From Chenopodium formosanum (taxonomy: Eukaryota; Streptophyta; Magnoliopsida; Caryophyllales; Amaranthaceae): a DNA stretch of 64,000 nucleotides. The stretch is taken from NCBI GenBank assembly GCA_024500155.1, contig CM044867.1, forward strand, positions 25,245,632 through 25,309,631, in the 5' to 3' direction. The notes beneath the pieces were generated by a model. The model did not search any database. It was not told the origin of the DNA and was given only the letters and a program-made list of their open reading frames with translations. Of this stretch, positions 23,975 through 35,686 are shown piece after piece. The stretch's first letter is position 1. Each line of letters begins with the position of its first letter. A program made the translations under genes and the position numbers.

Positions 23975-25800
23975 ATATCTGTGTAAATGTATATTGGGAT
24001 GGTTGTTTCTACTTTTCTTACTCCTTGGGATCCAAGCAATAAGGCAGGAACATTTGCTTCTTTTTCAGTATTTTCCCCATATTTCTTTCGGGATTTTAGA
24101 ACTCAAAGTGTTGCTTAAATTTAAATAGCCAAGGTTACTAAGTTAACAATTAATGAAGGTGAAAGGTTCATCATCGGGTTTGGTTCTGGGGAGACATTTT
24201 TAGATGTCTACACTACCCAGATCTGAGTAAGGGTGGTTTCTGTTTAGTTGGGGGTTAGGGTTTCGGGTGTGGGTGGTTTTGGATCAGATGGCAGCGGTTT
24301 AGGGGGGTTTCTGTTTAGGTTGAGGCGAGTGAGTGAGGAGAGAGAAGGATGAGGTTTCAGTTCAGGTAGTTATGCGAGGAAGGTGTGTGGCTGGTGGCTC
24401 AGGGGAGGAAGGATGGTGGAGGTGGCTGGGGTTAATTTGGTAATATTTTATTAAAATAGCTAATTACTTCATAAGAGTTAATACTTTTTAAACTTATTTT
24501 TTACCAATCATTATCACGTGGTTACACGTGTTACTTAAACTTTTTAAAAAAAGGGAAAAAAAAATTACCTACTTAGCCAGTTATCGATCACTCATTCACT
24601 TGGGATTATTAGAAGCAAATTCATATTAAAGTTCGGATTATTAAAAAATAATCGAAAGTTGAGATTATTTCGGGCGAATGAGGCGAAGTTGGGATTTCTC
24701 TTGTTAATTTTTCCAAAAAAAAAACATTATAAATACCTTTTTCTTAGCTTTCATATTCTTCACACCAAAACCCAATTCTCTTTTCCATCTTATTTTTCAC
24801 TCCTTTTAACTTTTTTCTACTTTTTTCACACCAAAATCCAATCCTCTTTTTCATGTCTTTTGACTTTTGGAAAGTTATAGATTCGCTGCCCTTTCCACTT
24901 CTCTCTTTACTTTTCCCTTTCAGAGAGATTTTTCCGGTTTTGCCTCTTAAAACCGTTCATCTTTTCTTCATAATTAGAAGATCTCTGTAACTTTTTTGTC
25001 CCCATAAATTACATATCTAACTTGTTCGGCATTTTCCGAAAGTATTTTGTGTTTCAAACTTTTATTTTCTTCAATTTCTCGCATCATCTTCGTTAGTAAA
25101 ACTGTAGCCGAAACCACCACAATAGCCTTGGACCCGTAATGAGCTCGAAATCCCACAACTAGTGGCGGCACTCCCGACCTTTTTTTTTATATCGGCAGTG
25201 TTTGAAGTTTGCTGCCTAAAAGAAATCGGGTGGAGACCCCGTGAACTAGTTGAAGAAATGCAACTATATTTTCAAAGTACAGTTTCTTGCCATTGTCGGC
25301 CTCGACCGTCCGAAGGGAAAAGGATGTGCTTTGCTGAGAAGCCGAACAACTTTCCTTTCGTTATTATTTCTTATTCCTTTTTTTATACTAGTTGGATGTA
25401 GCACGTGTCACCTAACTTTAAAAATAAAACAAATAATATTTACTCTCTTCATTATATTATTAAGTGTCTGTATTCGTATTTCACTGTAATAAAATCACTT
25501 TTGTAAATGTATTCATGTATTACGTGTTTAAATTATTTTGAATAATTTGTTCATTTACATTGCTGAATTTATTCTTTAAAGTACGTGCAAAGAAGATATG
25601 TTGCATTTAAAAGAAACAGAGGAATTATAAAGTATATAATATAGATTAAAATTATTATATATACATACAAAATACAGAATAGTTGTCAATGCATATATAT
25701 ATATTTTTTGGTGCTGTCAAAGCATATATTTAACTATTAATATATTTATATATCCATTTATAAAAAAAAATTAAAAAAGATATTTATAATACTCCCTTTT
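23975..25800. other. Region downstream of uricase: mixed repeat debris
   Basis: It starts with the uricase 3' UTR. 24230-24440 is G-rich (GGTGG/GGAGG words). 24490-24550 and 25395-25430 share CACGTGT(T/C)AC-CTAACTTT-like sequence as a loose direct repeat. 24700-25400 is T/C-rich without a recognisable protein. 25500-25790 is very AT-rich. No gene is supported here. Confidence 0.4.
24159..24212 (-). repeat. 54-bp fragment of the A-D LTR terminus
   Basis: The + strand reads GTGAAAGGTTCATCATCGGG then GGGGAGACATTTTTAGATGTCTACA. This matches the outer end of LTR copy D on the minus strand (58413-58466). Homology stops after about 54 bp. Confidence 0.75.
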
Positions 25801-25804
25801 CTCT

Positions 25805-26373
25805 TAGATTTAGGGGGGCAGATACATATTAGTTTCATGTGTAGGTTCATCATCCATGAGATCATATTCTTCTTCTGTCAAAATTTCATCTCCTCCTCCA
25901 TCAACACTACAAGTACCACCTTCAACAACATTACTAGAATTCAAGGCCCTTCCTTGACCAACAGTAATAGTTTACAAGGCATTATGACACCATCGTAAAG
26001 ATAAGTAAAATGAGGGTATCTTGAAACAGTCTTTATGGAAGAAGACTCGAAGAATATGACGACAAAGAATACCCAAAAATTCAAAATTCTTGCAACTCCA
26101 AGTTGTTGTTACTTCATCCCAAAAAACATTATGGTTTGTTGGAGTTTTCCCTTGAAAATATCGCACTATAAATGTATTACCTTGATCATGTATGATTGAA
26201 TATTGACTCGCTCTAAATAATTTGTCATGAACTTTTTAAAAGCAAATGGTGTAAGAACTCCAAAAGCTTATTCTTCTAGTGGAAATTTTGATTTCACAGG
26301 AATTGGTCTAAGATTGGTAGTCAAATTGTTATACAATCGTCCTTGGGCAATTTCTAGAACAGCAATATCAACC
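25805..26373 (-). pseudogene. FAR1/FHY3-like (FRS) fragment with SWIM zinc finger
   Basis: The minus-strand translation gives the tail of a FAR1-related protein. It reads PLEE-AFGVLTPFAFKKF near 26300, then the SWIM segment WSCKNFEFLGILCRHILRV (about 26048-26105), then FKIPSFYLSLRW and an acidic C-terminal tail (DEILTEEEYDLMDDEP) near 25850. In typical members the first two Cys read CxC; here the first is Trp. There are in-frame stops after PLEE and a frameshift near 26170. The 5' part is cut off at 26373 by an LTR. FRS proteins derive from Mutator-like transposases, so this may be a dead gene or a transposase relic. Confidence 0.7.
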
Positions 26374-28169
26374 TGTAAGGGCCCGCCTGGATTGCCAGTA
26401 AAAGGAGGGTAAAAGCTATAGGAGGAAAATTTCAGATTATTTTATTTGCTTGGATGGGGAGTGTAAGGAGGGTGTTCCCGTTTAAGGGGTCCTCTCCTTA
26501 AATGCCCATGTCCTTTTAGAAGCCTAGGACTTTACACTTGTTAGAGTGTATTAGGATTTGAATTCCTGACTGTTTGGGGACCTTGAATTAGCATTGATTC
26601 TATCATACACGCTTTTTTGTAAGGAACAAGTAGGAGTCACCAATTAGTTTTAGGAAAACCCAAAAACCTTGTTCATGCCTTTCTCCCAAGTAGAGTTCGA
26701 GGGATATTTAGTATGATTCATAAGTTTACCCATGCCCAAAAAAGGTTTATTAACCAGAATTGAGTTCGGGAGCGAGGGTACCAAGATAACGTTCCCTTTA
26801 GAGGGGAATCGCTATCCTAGCCCTAATGCGACCTCAACTAGCTCTTCCTTTGCACAATTTCATCACCAAACAATATATGCAACGTGGTACCTAAAGCTAT
26901 GTTAGTTGATTTTATTTACACGCATTAATCATGTAGGAATTACATTGCAAAAGTCGTTATTCTTATTTAATCAAATTCGTGAAAAAAACAAGAAATAAAC
27001 AATATTCGCCTTGTCTTAGGTGATAAAACAACAATTAATTATCAAATTCTAGTCTTGATTAACGAAAGAATATTATTTGAATTAATTAATTAAAAGTTTG
27101 TTTATAGTGATCAAACAACACTAATTAATCAAGTAAAGTTATTTAAACAATAAAAGAAAAGTGATTTATCTAAGTGCTCAGGAAACACTAACCGTTCTTC
27201 TTTTATGCTAAATCTTCGTCTTATGCGTTTATGGACTTTCTTTCTTGTCGTACCTTCAACAGCTTCAATGGATGGATTAGGGTTGAAGAGTAGTTGGGAA
27301 GAAAGAGGGAAATATAGTATGATAGTAAAAGGGTTTGAGAGATTAGGGATTTCAGAAATTTAGGGATTTTAATTCTGATTTTCTGTCTGTTTAGTGCTAA
27401 ACGAAGACCCCTTTTTATAGGCATAGGAATCTAGGTTTAGGGTTTTAGAGCCGCGGCGTCAGGTGGCGCACGCAACTCTCTGAGTCGCGCTGGGGTGCCA
27501 TGCGCATCTCAATGAGTCGCGCGTGCCAGGCGCGCGCAACTTATTGAGTTGCGCTGGTTTGCGGTTTGCCTTATACGAAAACGTGTGTTTAAAACTTCCA
27601 TAACTTTTGATTGCAAAGTTGGATTTAGGCGTGTGATATATAATTGGAAAGCTCTGGATGTCTAATTTCCAATGTCGTTACAATTAGGTTAAAATCTGTT
27701 ATGGATCAAAAGTTATAGCCGTTGGAGTGCAAGTGTGTCGGTTTTGGGCCGGTTTAGTGTTTTGATCATAACTTCTTCGTTTTGGCTCGGAGTTGGGATT
27801 ATAATATACTGTTGGAAAGCTCTTTGAAAAGGCTATCAATCTGTATAGTCCTTGCACGGGAATTTGATGGTTGGTTTATCTGTTTGGCTCGGTTTTCAAC
27901 AATGTAATTTCCATTAGATCCAATCATTGCATTTGACGCATTTGTGTCCGTTATTAATCAAGTTTAAACATGTATGGACACGTTTTAGGCCTAATTAGTA
28001 ATCGGACAAGGCTCTAAGATAAATTGATCTCAAATACGGGTTTTAACTTACTTCATAATGCTTTTCGTAGTCCATAAACATTTCGACTTTGATCTAGCAT
28101 GAAGAACGGGTTTTTGTAACATCATCACACTTCCTTTTCGGGACAAGAGGCCAAAAGTAGGTGTCTACA
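26374..28169 (-). mobile_element. LTR 'E' of a second Gypsy-like element, inserted in the FRS fragment
   Basis: The + strand runs TGTAAGGGCCC...GGTGTCTACA. On the minus strand that is TGTAGACACC...GGGCCCTTACA, with proper TG/CA ends. A minus-strand polypurine tract (AAAGTAGGGGCTAAC) lies at 28170-28188, marking this as a 3' LTR. The minus TATA (TATAAAAA) is at 27413-27420, and a GC-rich repeat block lies just upstream of it at 27440-27560. A GTGACTCC motif near 26630 corresponds to the GGCGACTC word found near the ends of the A-D LTRs. The left flank CAACC is the expected TSD; the other copy was not found. Confidence 0.65.
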
Positions 28170-29255
28170 GTTAGCCCCTACTTTGATCGAGTCTAGAATA
28201 GACGATGATCAAAGTAGTCAAGGAAATAAATCTAAGACTCATTATGCGAAGTTCACTGAGCATGGAGAATATTTCAGTAATGTTTAAGGATGCCGAAACA
28301 ATCCTTGGCTCGCTAAGTGTTTGAAACAAGTAGCTATTAAGGCTAGAAAAAGTTTTTCCCAATCTTAATGCGCTGAAGAATCTAGGTTGATCCTTTGCAA
28401 TTGTAGAACGCTTTTACAAGTAAAGGTGTTCTGGGTGATGTCAAGTCATGAGAAGAGATCGGTTTTAAAAAAGAATAAAAGGGGATGATTTCCTCTCAAT
28501 CGTGTCATCGTTGGTCTAAAGTCCCTTGATATGTCATTGAAACTTTAGCCTGACTTTAACAAAGTAAAAAGATGAAAAAGGGGTTTTCGGTATTCAAACC
28601 GAAAAAAGGTCCGGCATTCGAGCTGGGTCCGGTATTCGAACTGGATGTCCACAAGATAGAAATACATGTCTCAGGACTAGAGGCATTTATCCAAATCCAG
28701 TGAGAGGGAAGAAAGTCAGCCACTCTCTCAACAGTTTTATCCACAAGATGAGTACACGTGTCTCAAGACTGGGGGCACGGGACTTCATAGGCGCGACATT
28801 GTCTCGTCGCTTCTTTATATAGGGGATGGATTCGACACCCTAACTGTCCGGTAAGTTAGTAAGCTAACTAACTACCGTATTTGCTTCCATTCAAGAAGTG
28901 CCTGTTCTTGATTGTTCAGCGCGCCTGTCGACTCGTGAGCTAACGCCTACAGTAATTTTCTACCTTTTAGTTCCGAGAGGTAGATCTTGCAAAACTTGGG
29001 CTGAAGTGAAATTTTACGCAACACCTACGTCGTACAATTTTGGGAGTTTAAAAAGTTTTGGAAAAAACTAGGTGGTAATTTTGTAAAAAAAAAATCTTGA
29101 GGTGGTAATTCCAATTTTGCCTACTATAGATGGTGATAATTATCAAATTTTTATCCCAAAAAATACATAATGTTGATCCCACAAAATGATACAAAGTTCA
29201 GAAAACCTGACTATCAACCAACAATAAAACTTAAAACAAGTTCAGAAATGAGTTC
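28170..29255 (-). mobile_element. Internal remnant of the LTR-E element plus unassigned spacer
   Basis: Purine tract at 28170-28188, then non-coding sequence. At 28585-28645 TCCGG(T/C)ATTCGA(A/G)CTGG-like words occur three times. TCCACAAGAT...ACATGTCTCAGGACT at 28647 recurs as TCCACAAGATG...CACGTGTCTCAAGACT at about 28739. A TATA-like TTATATAGGGG is at 28814. No protein is recognised. 29000-29250 is AT-rich spacer before the MULE transposase. Confidence 0.45.
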
Positions 29256-32200
29256 TTAAAGCAAAATACAAAGGAGTTGACACCATCTGCTACTACTTAA
29301 ATCTGATGCTACTATGTGAGCTTGTGGCCTGTGAAAGCTTGGCTGGACTATGTTCCTAGATGACTTGGTTGCTGTTTCCTTGGCCTCCCTCTTCCTCTTG
29401 TTGGAGCAACCTGAATACAACATATAATGAAATACATTAAGGCAAGAAAAACATAGCAGTCTTATTTCAAAGATAAACACAAGAATTGACTTTTGACAAC
29501 AACAAAGCACACCTTAGGCATCAAAGTTGTACCATCTGCAGCAATTATGACCCCAACACCAACTGGTAGCTGAGTTCTACCCCTTCCCCTACCTCTTCTA
29601 GGTTCCACTCCCCTTTAGCTTCTCCCACCTCTGGCACCCTTGCCCCCCTCCCAAAATAACCCTCCCCCTCTGCCAAACTGAGTTGGCTGAGCTTTATTAG
29701 AGTGGTGTTGAGTCTGAAGTGCTGAATCAGAAGCTGAAGGTGCTAAAGAGGCAATCATGGATGTAGAAACTGCATTGACTGATTCCTTCCTAGACTTGCC
29801 TCTTGTTTTTTGGTGCTGGCTTTAAGACAGGGATTGTACCTTTATCAGGGCACCTTCTCTTGTTATGCCTCTTGGTTTTGCATATAGAACAGGTCATCTC
29901 CATACCTATTCTTGAGAGTGTTCCTGGTTTCTTTGGTTACTCAAAAGGATCCCTGATCCTATTTTTTCTTGGTCTACCAGGACCAATTTTAATGGGAGGG
30001 GGGTCCAGATTGCATTTCACCCTTGGCCAGTGTATGTCTCCTTCTAAGGGTGGTATGGACCTGGCATATGCAGCAAGATACACTTCCTTCTTGAAACACT
30101 CATCAACAAACACCTCAGCCTCTTTGTTTTGGAAGAAAATGCAGGCAACAACATGGCAACATGGTATACCTGTCATGTTCCATTTTTTACATGTACAGGT
30201 TTTAGCTTTTAAGTCTACAATCACCATGTCAAGGATGCATCTGACATTGAACATGTGGTGGGAGGAAGGCATAATATCATACTCTGCAGCCTTTACTTTT
30301 GCTTTTTCTAGTCTACTTTGGACCCTAGGGCACAGTATTGAAGCTGTTTTCTCCATCTTAGTTCTTTTCTTCACCGCCCTTTGCATAAGAGCAATCCTTA
30401 TATCCTCTATCATGCATATGATGTGTTTAGTCATAGCATTAATAACATAGTCATTAAATGTCTCTACCATATTATTTGTGATTGTGATTGCATCTGTGTT
30501 GATTGAAGTGTCTCGAAATGCTCTACAAAAAACTTGGGGGTTATAACTCTTAAAGGCAACCTCAGAATCAGGATTAAGCTCCTTCAACTCCTCTAATGCC
30601 TCCCCATAGCCAGCTATGTTTTAGGGCTTAGCTATCTTCCATAATTGAAGTTTTATTTCATCACCCCTAAATTTTTTATGCCAATGAGAGAAGATGTGCC
30701 TAGCGCAGTGTCTGTGCTCAGCACTACCTAGCACAGTAGCTAATTCATACAGTATAGCCTTCACACAAACAAATAGGAAACAAAACATACAACATCTTAT
30801 GCGATGCTGATAAAAAAATGTGCAAAGTGAAGGAAAGACTGCAAATAAACACATACAAGAAGAGTGAGTGTGCAAATTATACTTGATGTTCATCTGATAT
30901 TGTTGTAATCCCAGCACCATCTCCTAGGTTTAAGCATCATTGTAGGTGGTTGAAAAACCACACTCAGGACAAATTATTTTCACCCTCTACAGCTGCCCAA
31001 GCTATTGGGAACATCTGCCAACTACACTTAATATGTGCCCTCCAAGAAAGGTCTTATAACCCTTCTACATGCTCTCTTCCAACCTTCCATAAGTGTCTCA
31101 TAGCAAGTGAATAGCCTTTGAAAAACTGGTGTACTCCCATCTGCATTTGCAGTAGTCACTAGCTCAACTACTGTGCGAGGACTCTTAGACTTTATTTCTT
31201 AGATATATCTTCCTAGCTTCAAGTAATGGTCTTTCATAGACTCATGCAGCAACTTATGGGCATTGTACTTAACCCTGTAAGCAAAATCCCTACTAACTAG
31301 AACTCTGTAAGCCCTTTTAATGGTTTCAATAATGTCCTTGGCTGGGCAGTGTGGCCTAGCCTTGAACACCTCAACCAATTGAGCAGCCACCCAAACAGAG
31401 GGAAGTTGCCTATTGCTTTTCATATTCCTATGGCAACTATGAGTATTGATCAACCACCTTTTTTAGCAGAAATGTACCACTCCTAGAGTCCCAAGAGCAG
31501 TACAAGTAGAATGGGCACCCTTTCACACACTTCACACCAAATTGTTGCCTCTTTTTGTTGCTATGTGAATAGCTTAGATTCCTACCTTGCAAAATAGCAT
31601 ATTTAGCCAATGCTTTCTTGAAATCATCTCTCTTTGCAAATCTTGCTCTGTCCTACTTTCCAAGTGAACTTGCTGAAATCAACATTCAAATTCACTAGTA
31701 TACCCCTCTTCTTCTTAATTTCAAATTCATCATCCCCACTACTAGGAGGAGTGTGGATCTCATCCTCACTTTCCTCATAGTCACTGTCATTCCTTGCCTC
31801 AGTTGTACCAGTCTCTAAATGTGCTGTCTGGAAGCAGTTTGTTGTTGATCAATTAGCCTTCCCTCACTAGCCTCTATTTGTAATTGCTCAGCAACTTGTA
31901 GCAGCCTTTTGTTGTAGTTGTTCACCCTTTTCCCTAGATGTTCTCACCTTCTCATCATCATCTTCTAACTTACCAACTATATAATCAGTTCTCTCCTCTT
32001 CCAGTTCTCCCACCTCTAACTCAACATTTGCATCATCTATATCATCATCATCCTCCCATAATGTAACATCTATCTCATCATCTGCATTGTAAGTAGGGTC
32101 ATCACTGTCACCACTAGAATACCCTATAAACTCCTTCCATGGTAAAGGACTCTCTGCCTTTTATCTTCCCAATCATAATCTATCTCATCATCACCATCAT

Positions 32201-35200
32201 TAGCACCATAGGGATCAAGATCCTTAATAGTAGGCTGGAAATGAATGTTGTTGTTTGGGTCATTGATTTCCCAGTTGTAGACACCCATTTGTGTCTCCCC
32301 AAAACCAAACCCAGTGATGAATACCTTTCGCGTCGAATCATAATCGAATAAAGTGAAAGTGTGAAAAGTCTAGTGTTGCGCGCGGTTAGTTTTTATTAAA
32401 AATCTTTCTTTCTGTTTTCGATAACCAACTTTATTTTATGAAAATAGTCAATCCAATTTAGTTTGGTCCATGATAAGTGACCAATAATAGTGTAGTTGGA
32501 TGGGGCTTAAAAAGACCTTTCCACCGATATATTATAAGCCAAATTTCGATGAATAATGAGAAAGTTATGGCCAAAATACTAAACTAGGCCCAAACCGGAT
32601 TTTACCTACGACCCATAATCATAGAGTTTGAATTTGAAGATCATATAGTTTGAATTTGGATAAAACTTTCCTTTTTTAATTCCTAATTCTATTCGGATTT
32701 AAAGATGTTCAAAGACAATCAGATATTATTTTTGTGCCTCATAATATTTATCCAAATTTTATATGGTTGGATAGATCTTGAAATTATCTTTTTAATGATA
32801 TATTATAATATTAATTCCGAGCTATAACGAAAAAGATATGAAAGGAATACGAAACTCTATCCGAAACTGACACCGTCCCACTATTTCGGTCATATCTTTT
32901 TATCTACAAAAGATTTTAATCTGATTCTAATTGGGTTGGAAAGAGACTTCAAGATCTTTCCAATGACATATTATATGCCTTGTTTGGACTTCTGAATCAA
33001 AAGATATGATAAAAATAAAATCTGTAAAAAACCGCTTTTGTAGCAAAACGACAGTCTTTGTCGTCTGGGGACAAGGTCAGTCGCCTTGCGACAATATTGT
33101 CGTCTGGCGACAAGGTCGATTGTTGGTGATAGTGGAGTTTTATTTCTTTTCAAATTCTAACTATTTTCTATCGGATTCTGAACTATTTTCCTATAAATAG
33201 GGTCCTTGGAGCTCCATTTTGAATTATCTACAATCTACAATCTCTAATCTATCAACTCTCATCAAGGATTCCTTGATTCTCTCTCTCTTTCTAACCTAGC
33301 CTTTTACAAAACACAATTCCGCATTCACAAGATCTAGAAACACCTAGCCAAGTTCGAAGTTACCTTCGCCCTAGACATGAAAGTTTAATACTTTATGAGG
33401 ATTTGGTCCCAAATGCAGTTTAAATTTTTGTACTCTTTTCTTTCAATTATTTAATTTCATTCTTTGATTTATTATTTCATTGAAGTTTACCAACTCGTGT
33501 ATTTTGTTATTAGAAAGAGATATGAGGCTTCAAAGTAAGTAATTAGCTTACTTCCTATTTATTTCAATGTAGAAAGCATGCTTAAATTTGTTTAATTCCT
33601 AGTATCATGTTAGGATGTTCTTATTGCTTTCTAGAATCATGCTTAGGGTGCCTTTTATTCTTTTTAATATCATGTTAGCATGTTAGTATCATGTTAGGTT
33701 TAAAGCTTTGATCTTTATTGTTTAGTATAATGCTAGGGTTTGTTATTAATCTTGTTAGTATCATGCCTAGGATCTTGTTATTATTAAGCTTTATATTTAT
33801 GATTATATTATTATTATTATTATGTTGCTTGATTTATATTGTTGTTATTGCTTGATCACGCCTTTTATGCATGTTTAAAAGGAATTAGTACTTGAAATCA
33901 TGCTTAATAAGATAATTAATAATTTGGTTGAGGCTAATATGATTTTAATTCAAGTGATCGCCGATAATAGATTTATTTGTGCATTAATGTTCAACCAACA
34001 TAGATTAAACAGGTTTAGGGTTAATCCAATGATTGCATGTTAGTCAAAAAGCGCACATGAATACGAGTAGAATAAAGTAAAGGCCTATTGTATAGGGCGA
34101 GTTCTTTCTCTTTTAGATTGGATTCGTACCCTCATCCCTGAACCCTGATTGGTTCCCGACCTATTGAAGTTGATGATCTCATGGATCGTTAAGGGGTGTA
34201 ACCTTCACCCTGTGAACGGTTTACAAGTTCCTAAAACTTGTTGGCGAATATTTTGCTCTTGTTTTCTTCCATTTGGACGCCACCATACTTAAGTGTATGA
34301 TCACAGTGGGGTTCAAATTTGGGGTGACGCTTGAAATATTCCCTACACCAGCAGGAGAAGGGTTGTGTTTTTCAAGCAAAGGTTGTGTAGGTTTTAGAGA
34401 GGAAAGAGAGGCAGCTGGTTTTGAGCTAGATGAGGGGGGAGCATCTTTTTTGGATAAATGGGAATCCACCTTTTTCCTTTTTTCACATGTTTTTTTAATA
34501 GTGGTGTTTTGTGTGGTGGATGAATCAGCAAATTGAACATGTTTCCTTAGGCTTCTTCTAGGTGGAGTAATAAGTGAAGTTGGTGGTCCCCTCTTTGGTG
34601 ATAATTTTTTCCTTTTACTTGTTTTGGGTTTTGGACTATTGTGTGGCTAACTCAGTTGAGATTCAGTAAGAACATGGTCCACCATAGATACACTCATGTC
34701 ATCCAAAGACTCAGATGTAATTTTTGACTCACTGGGTAGCCATGAAGGATCATTACCAGGATGCATAACATACAACTTAATAAACCTACTCTTTAAAACA
34801 AGCTGCCCCATCTCAAACACATCAGCATCACCTTCAATTTTCCTTAACCCATCTACCAAATACAATTATGGAACTAGGTACAACAACCCTTCAATTTTTT
34901 CATAGTTCCCACTTTTTTTTAGCTACTAGCACTATCAAGTCAAAATAGCATAGTTCGTCTGGGTCAACAGTGTAAGTCCCGCCTTCACCACCCATATAAA
35001 CAAGTTCCCCATTTTTCACATGTTTAAACCTTCCCTCATGCCAAAATCTTAGATTTACATTATCATCGACCTAAATCATGCAAATGTATAAAACAAAATA
35101 ATAATTGTCCCCCAATTATCTAATTCATAAGCAATTTAACCACACACAAACACAAATTAACCCTAAAGACTTCATTTTTATTAAGATTAATTATTGTAAA

Positions 35201-35270
35201 TAAAAAAAATCAATAACATTCAACGCAAATTAAGGATTAGAACAGCGTACCATGGTCGATTTGTGTGGCT
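29256..35270 (-). pseudogene. MuDR/Mutator-like transposase gene, decayed and split by solo LTR C
   Basis: Minus-strand pieces appear in the order expected for a plant MULE transposase. N-terminal part at 34865-34647. Acidic region (WEDDDD, ELEEERTD) at 32240-31920. A segment with ARPHCPAKDI and AYRVLVSRDFAYR at 31400-31200. AEHRHCARHIFSHWHKKFRG at 30720-30650. C-terminal part with a SWIM zinc finger (CTCKKWNMTGIPCCH) and the GPGRPRKNR tail at 30587-29937, then a Ser/Lys-rich end to 29256. Several stops and frameshifts (30690-31190 is very decayed) exclude function. Solo LTR C (32276-34347) lies inside. Element TIRs were not found. Confidence 0.82.
32276..34347 (+). mobile_element. Solo LTR copy C (TSD CCAGT/CCAGC)
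   Basis: This is a 2072-bp LTR with TGTAGACACCCA start and ATTCCCTACA end. It is flanked by CCAGT (32271-32275) and CCAGC (34348-34352), a 5-bp duplication with one mismatch. It has no primer site or purine tract, so it is a solo LTR. TATAAATA is at 33192-33199. The ~70-bp modules begin near 32515, 32788 and 32954. Unlike copies A and B it has an extra ~90-bp repeat block at 33030-33130. It sits in the N-terminal half of the MULE transposase gene, in opposite orientation. Confidence 0.92.
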
Positions 35271-35678
35271 AGCAATTAATTTCCGCTTTAAACCTCTTCT
35301 CCAATGCTAATTGCACTTCGTTGGTGGTTTAGTACCATTAATGTCGAAGTATGGAGCTTTTTTTTTCAAAGAAGAAGTTTGGTAGCTTCAGTAATGGCGA
35401 GAGGAGAGAGAATGACGAAGGGAGTAAATAGGGTAGCTGGCAAAGTTTGTGCCACATGGGATAAGTTTTGGAGGAAAATTAGAGTCAACCTCTAATCAGA
35501 AGGTTGTTGACTTCCTTTCTTCTGGTTGCCAGTAATTTGCCTGTTTAAAATAGGTGGGGTAAAAGGTTATATTATTATAACATAATCCAAAGGTTGTATT
35601 ATTAAAAAAGAACCGCCTAAAGGTAGTATTATTTTCCGCAATCTTTCTTAAAAAAAATAGAAAGAAAGAAATACGGAT
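35271..35678. other. Flank of the MULE transposase, unassigned
   Basis: This probably includes the promoter or end of the Mutator-like element. A short + open frame (35304-35495) has no recognisable motif. 35520-35640 carries repeated GTATTATT words. No TIR could be paired with the other side. Confidence 0.35.
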
Positions 35679-35686
35679 TAAATACT

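Noticed and set aside
24659..25489. Several short + and - strand frames downstream of uricase
   Set aside because: T/C-rich composition gives Phe/Ser-rich translations with no motifs or splice-supported structure.
29803..30450. 215-codon + strand open frame with hydrophobic stretches
   Set aside because: Exact antisense of the MULE transposase C-terminal domain, whose SWIM finger is clear on the minus strand.
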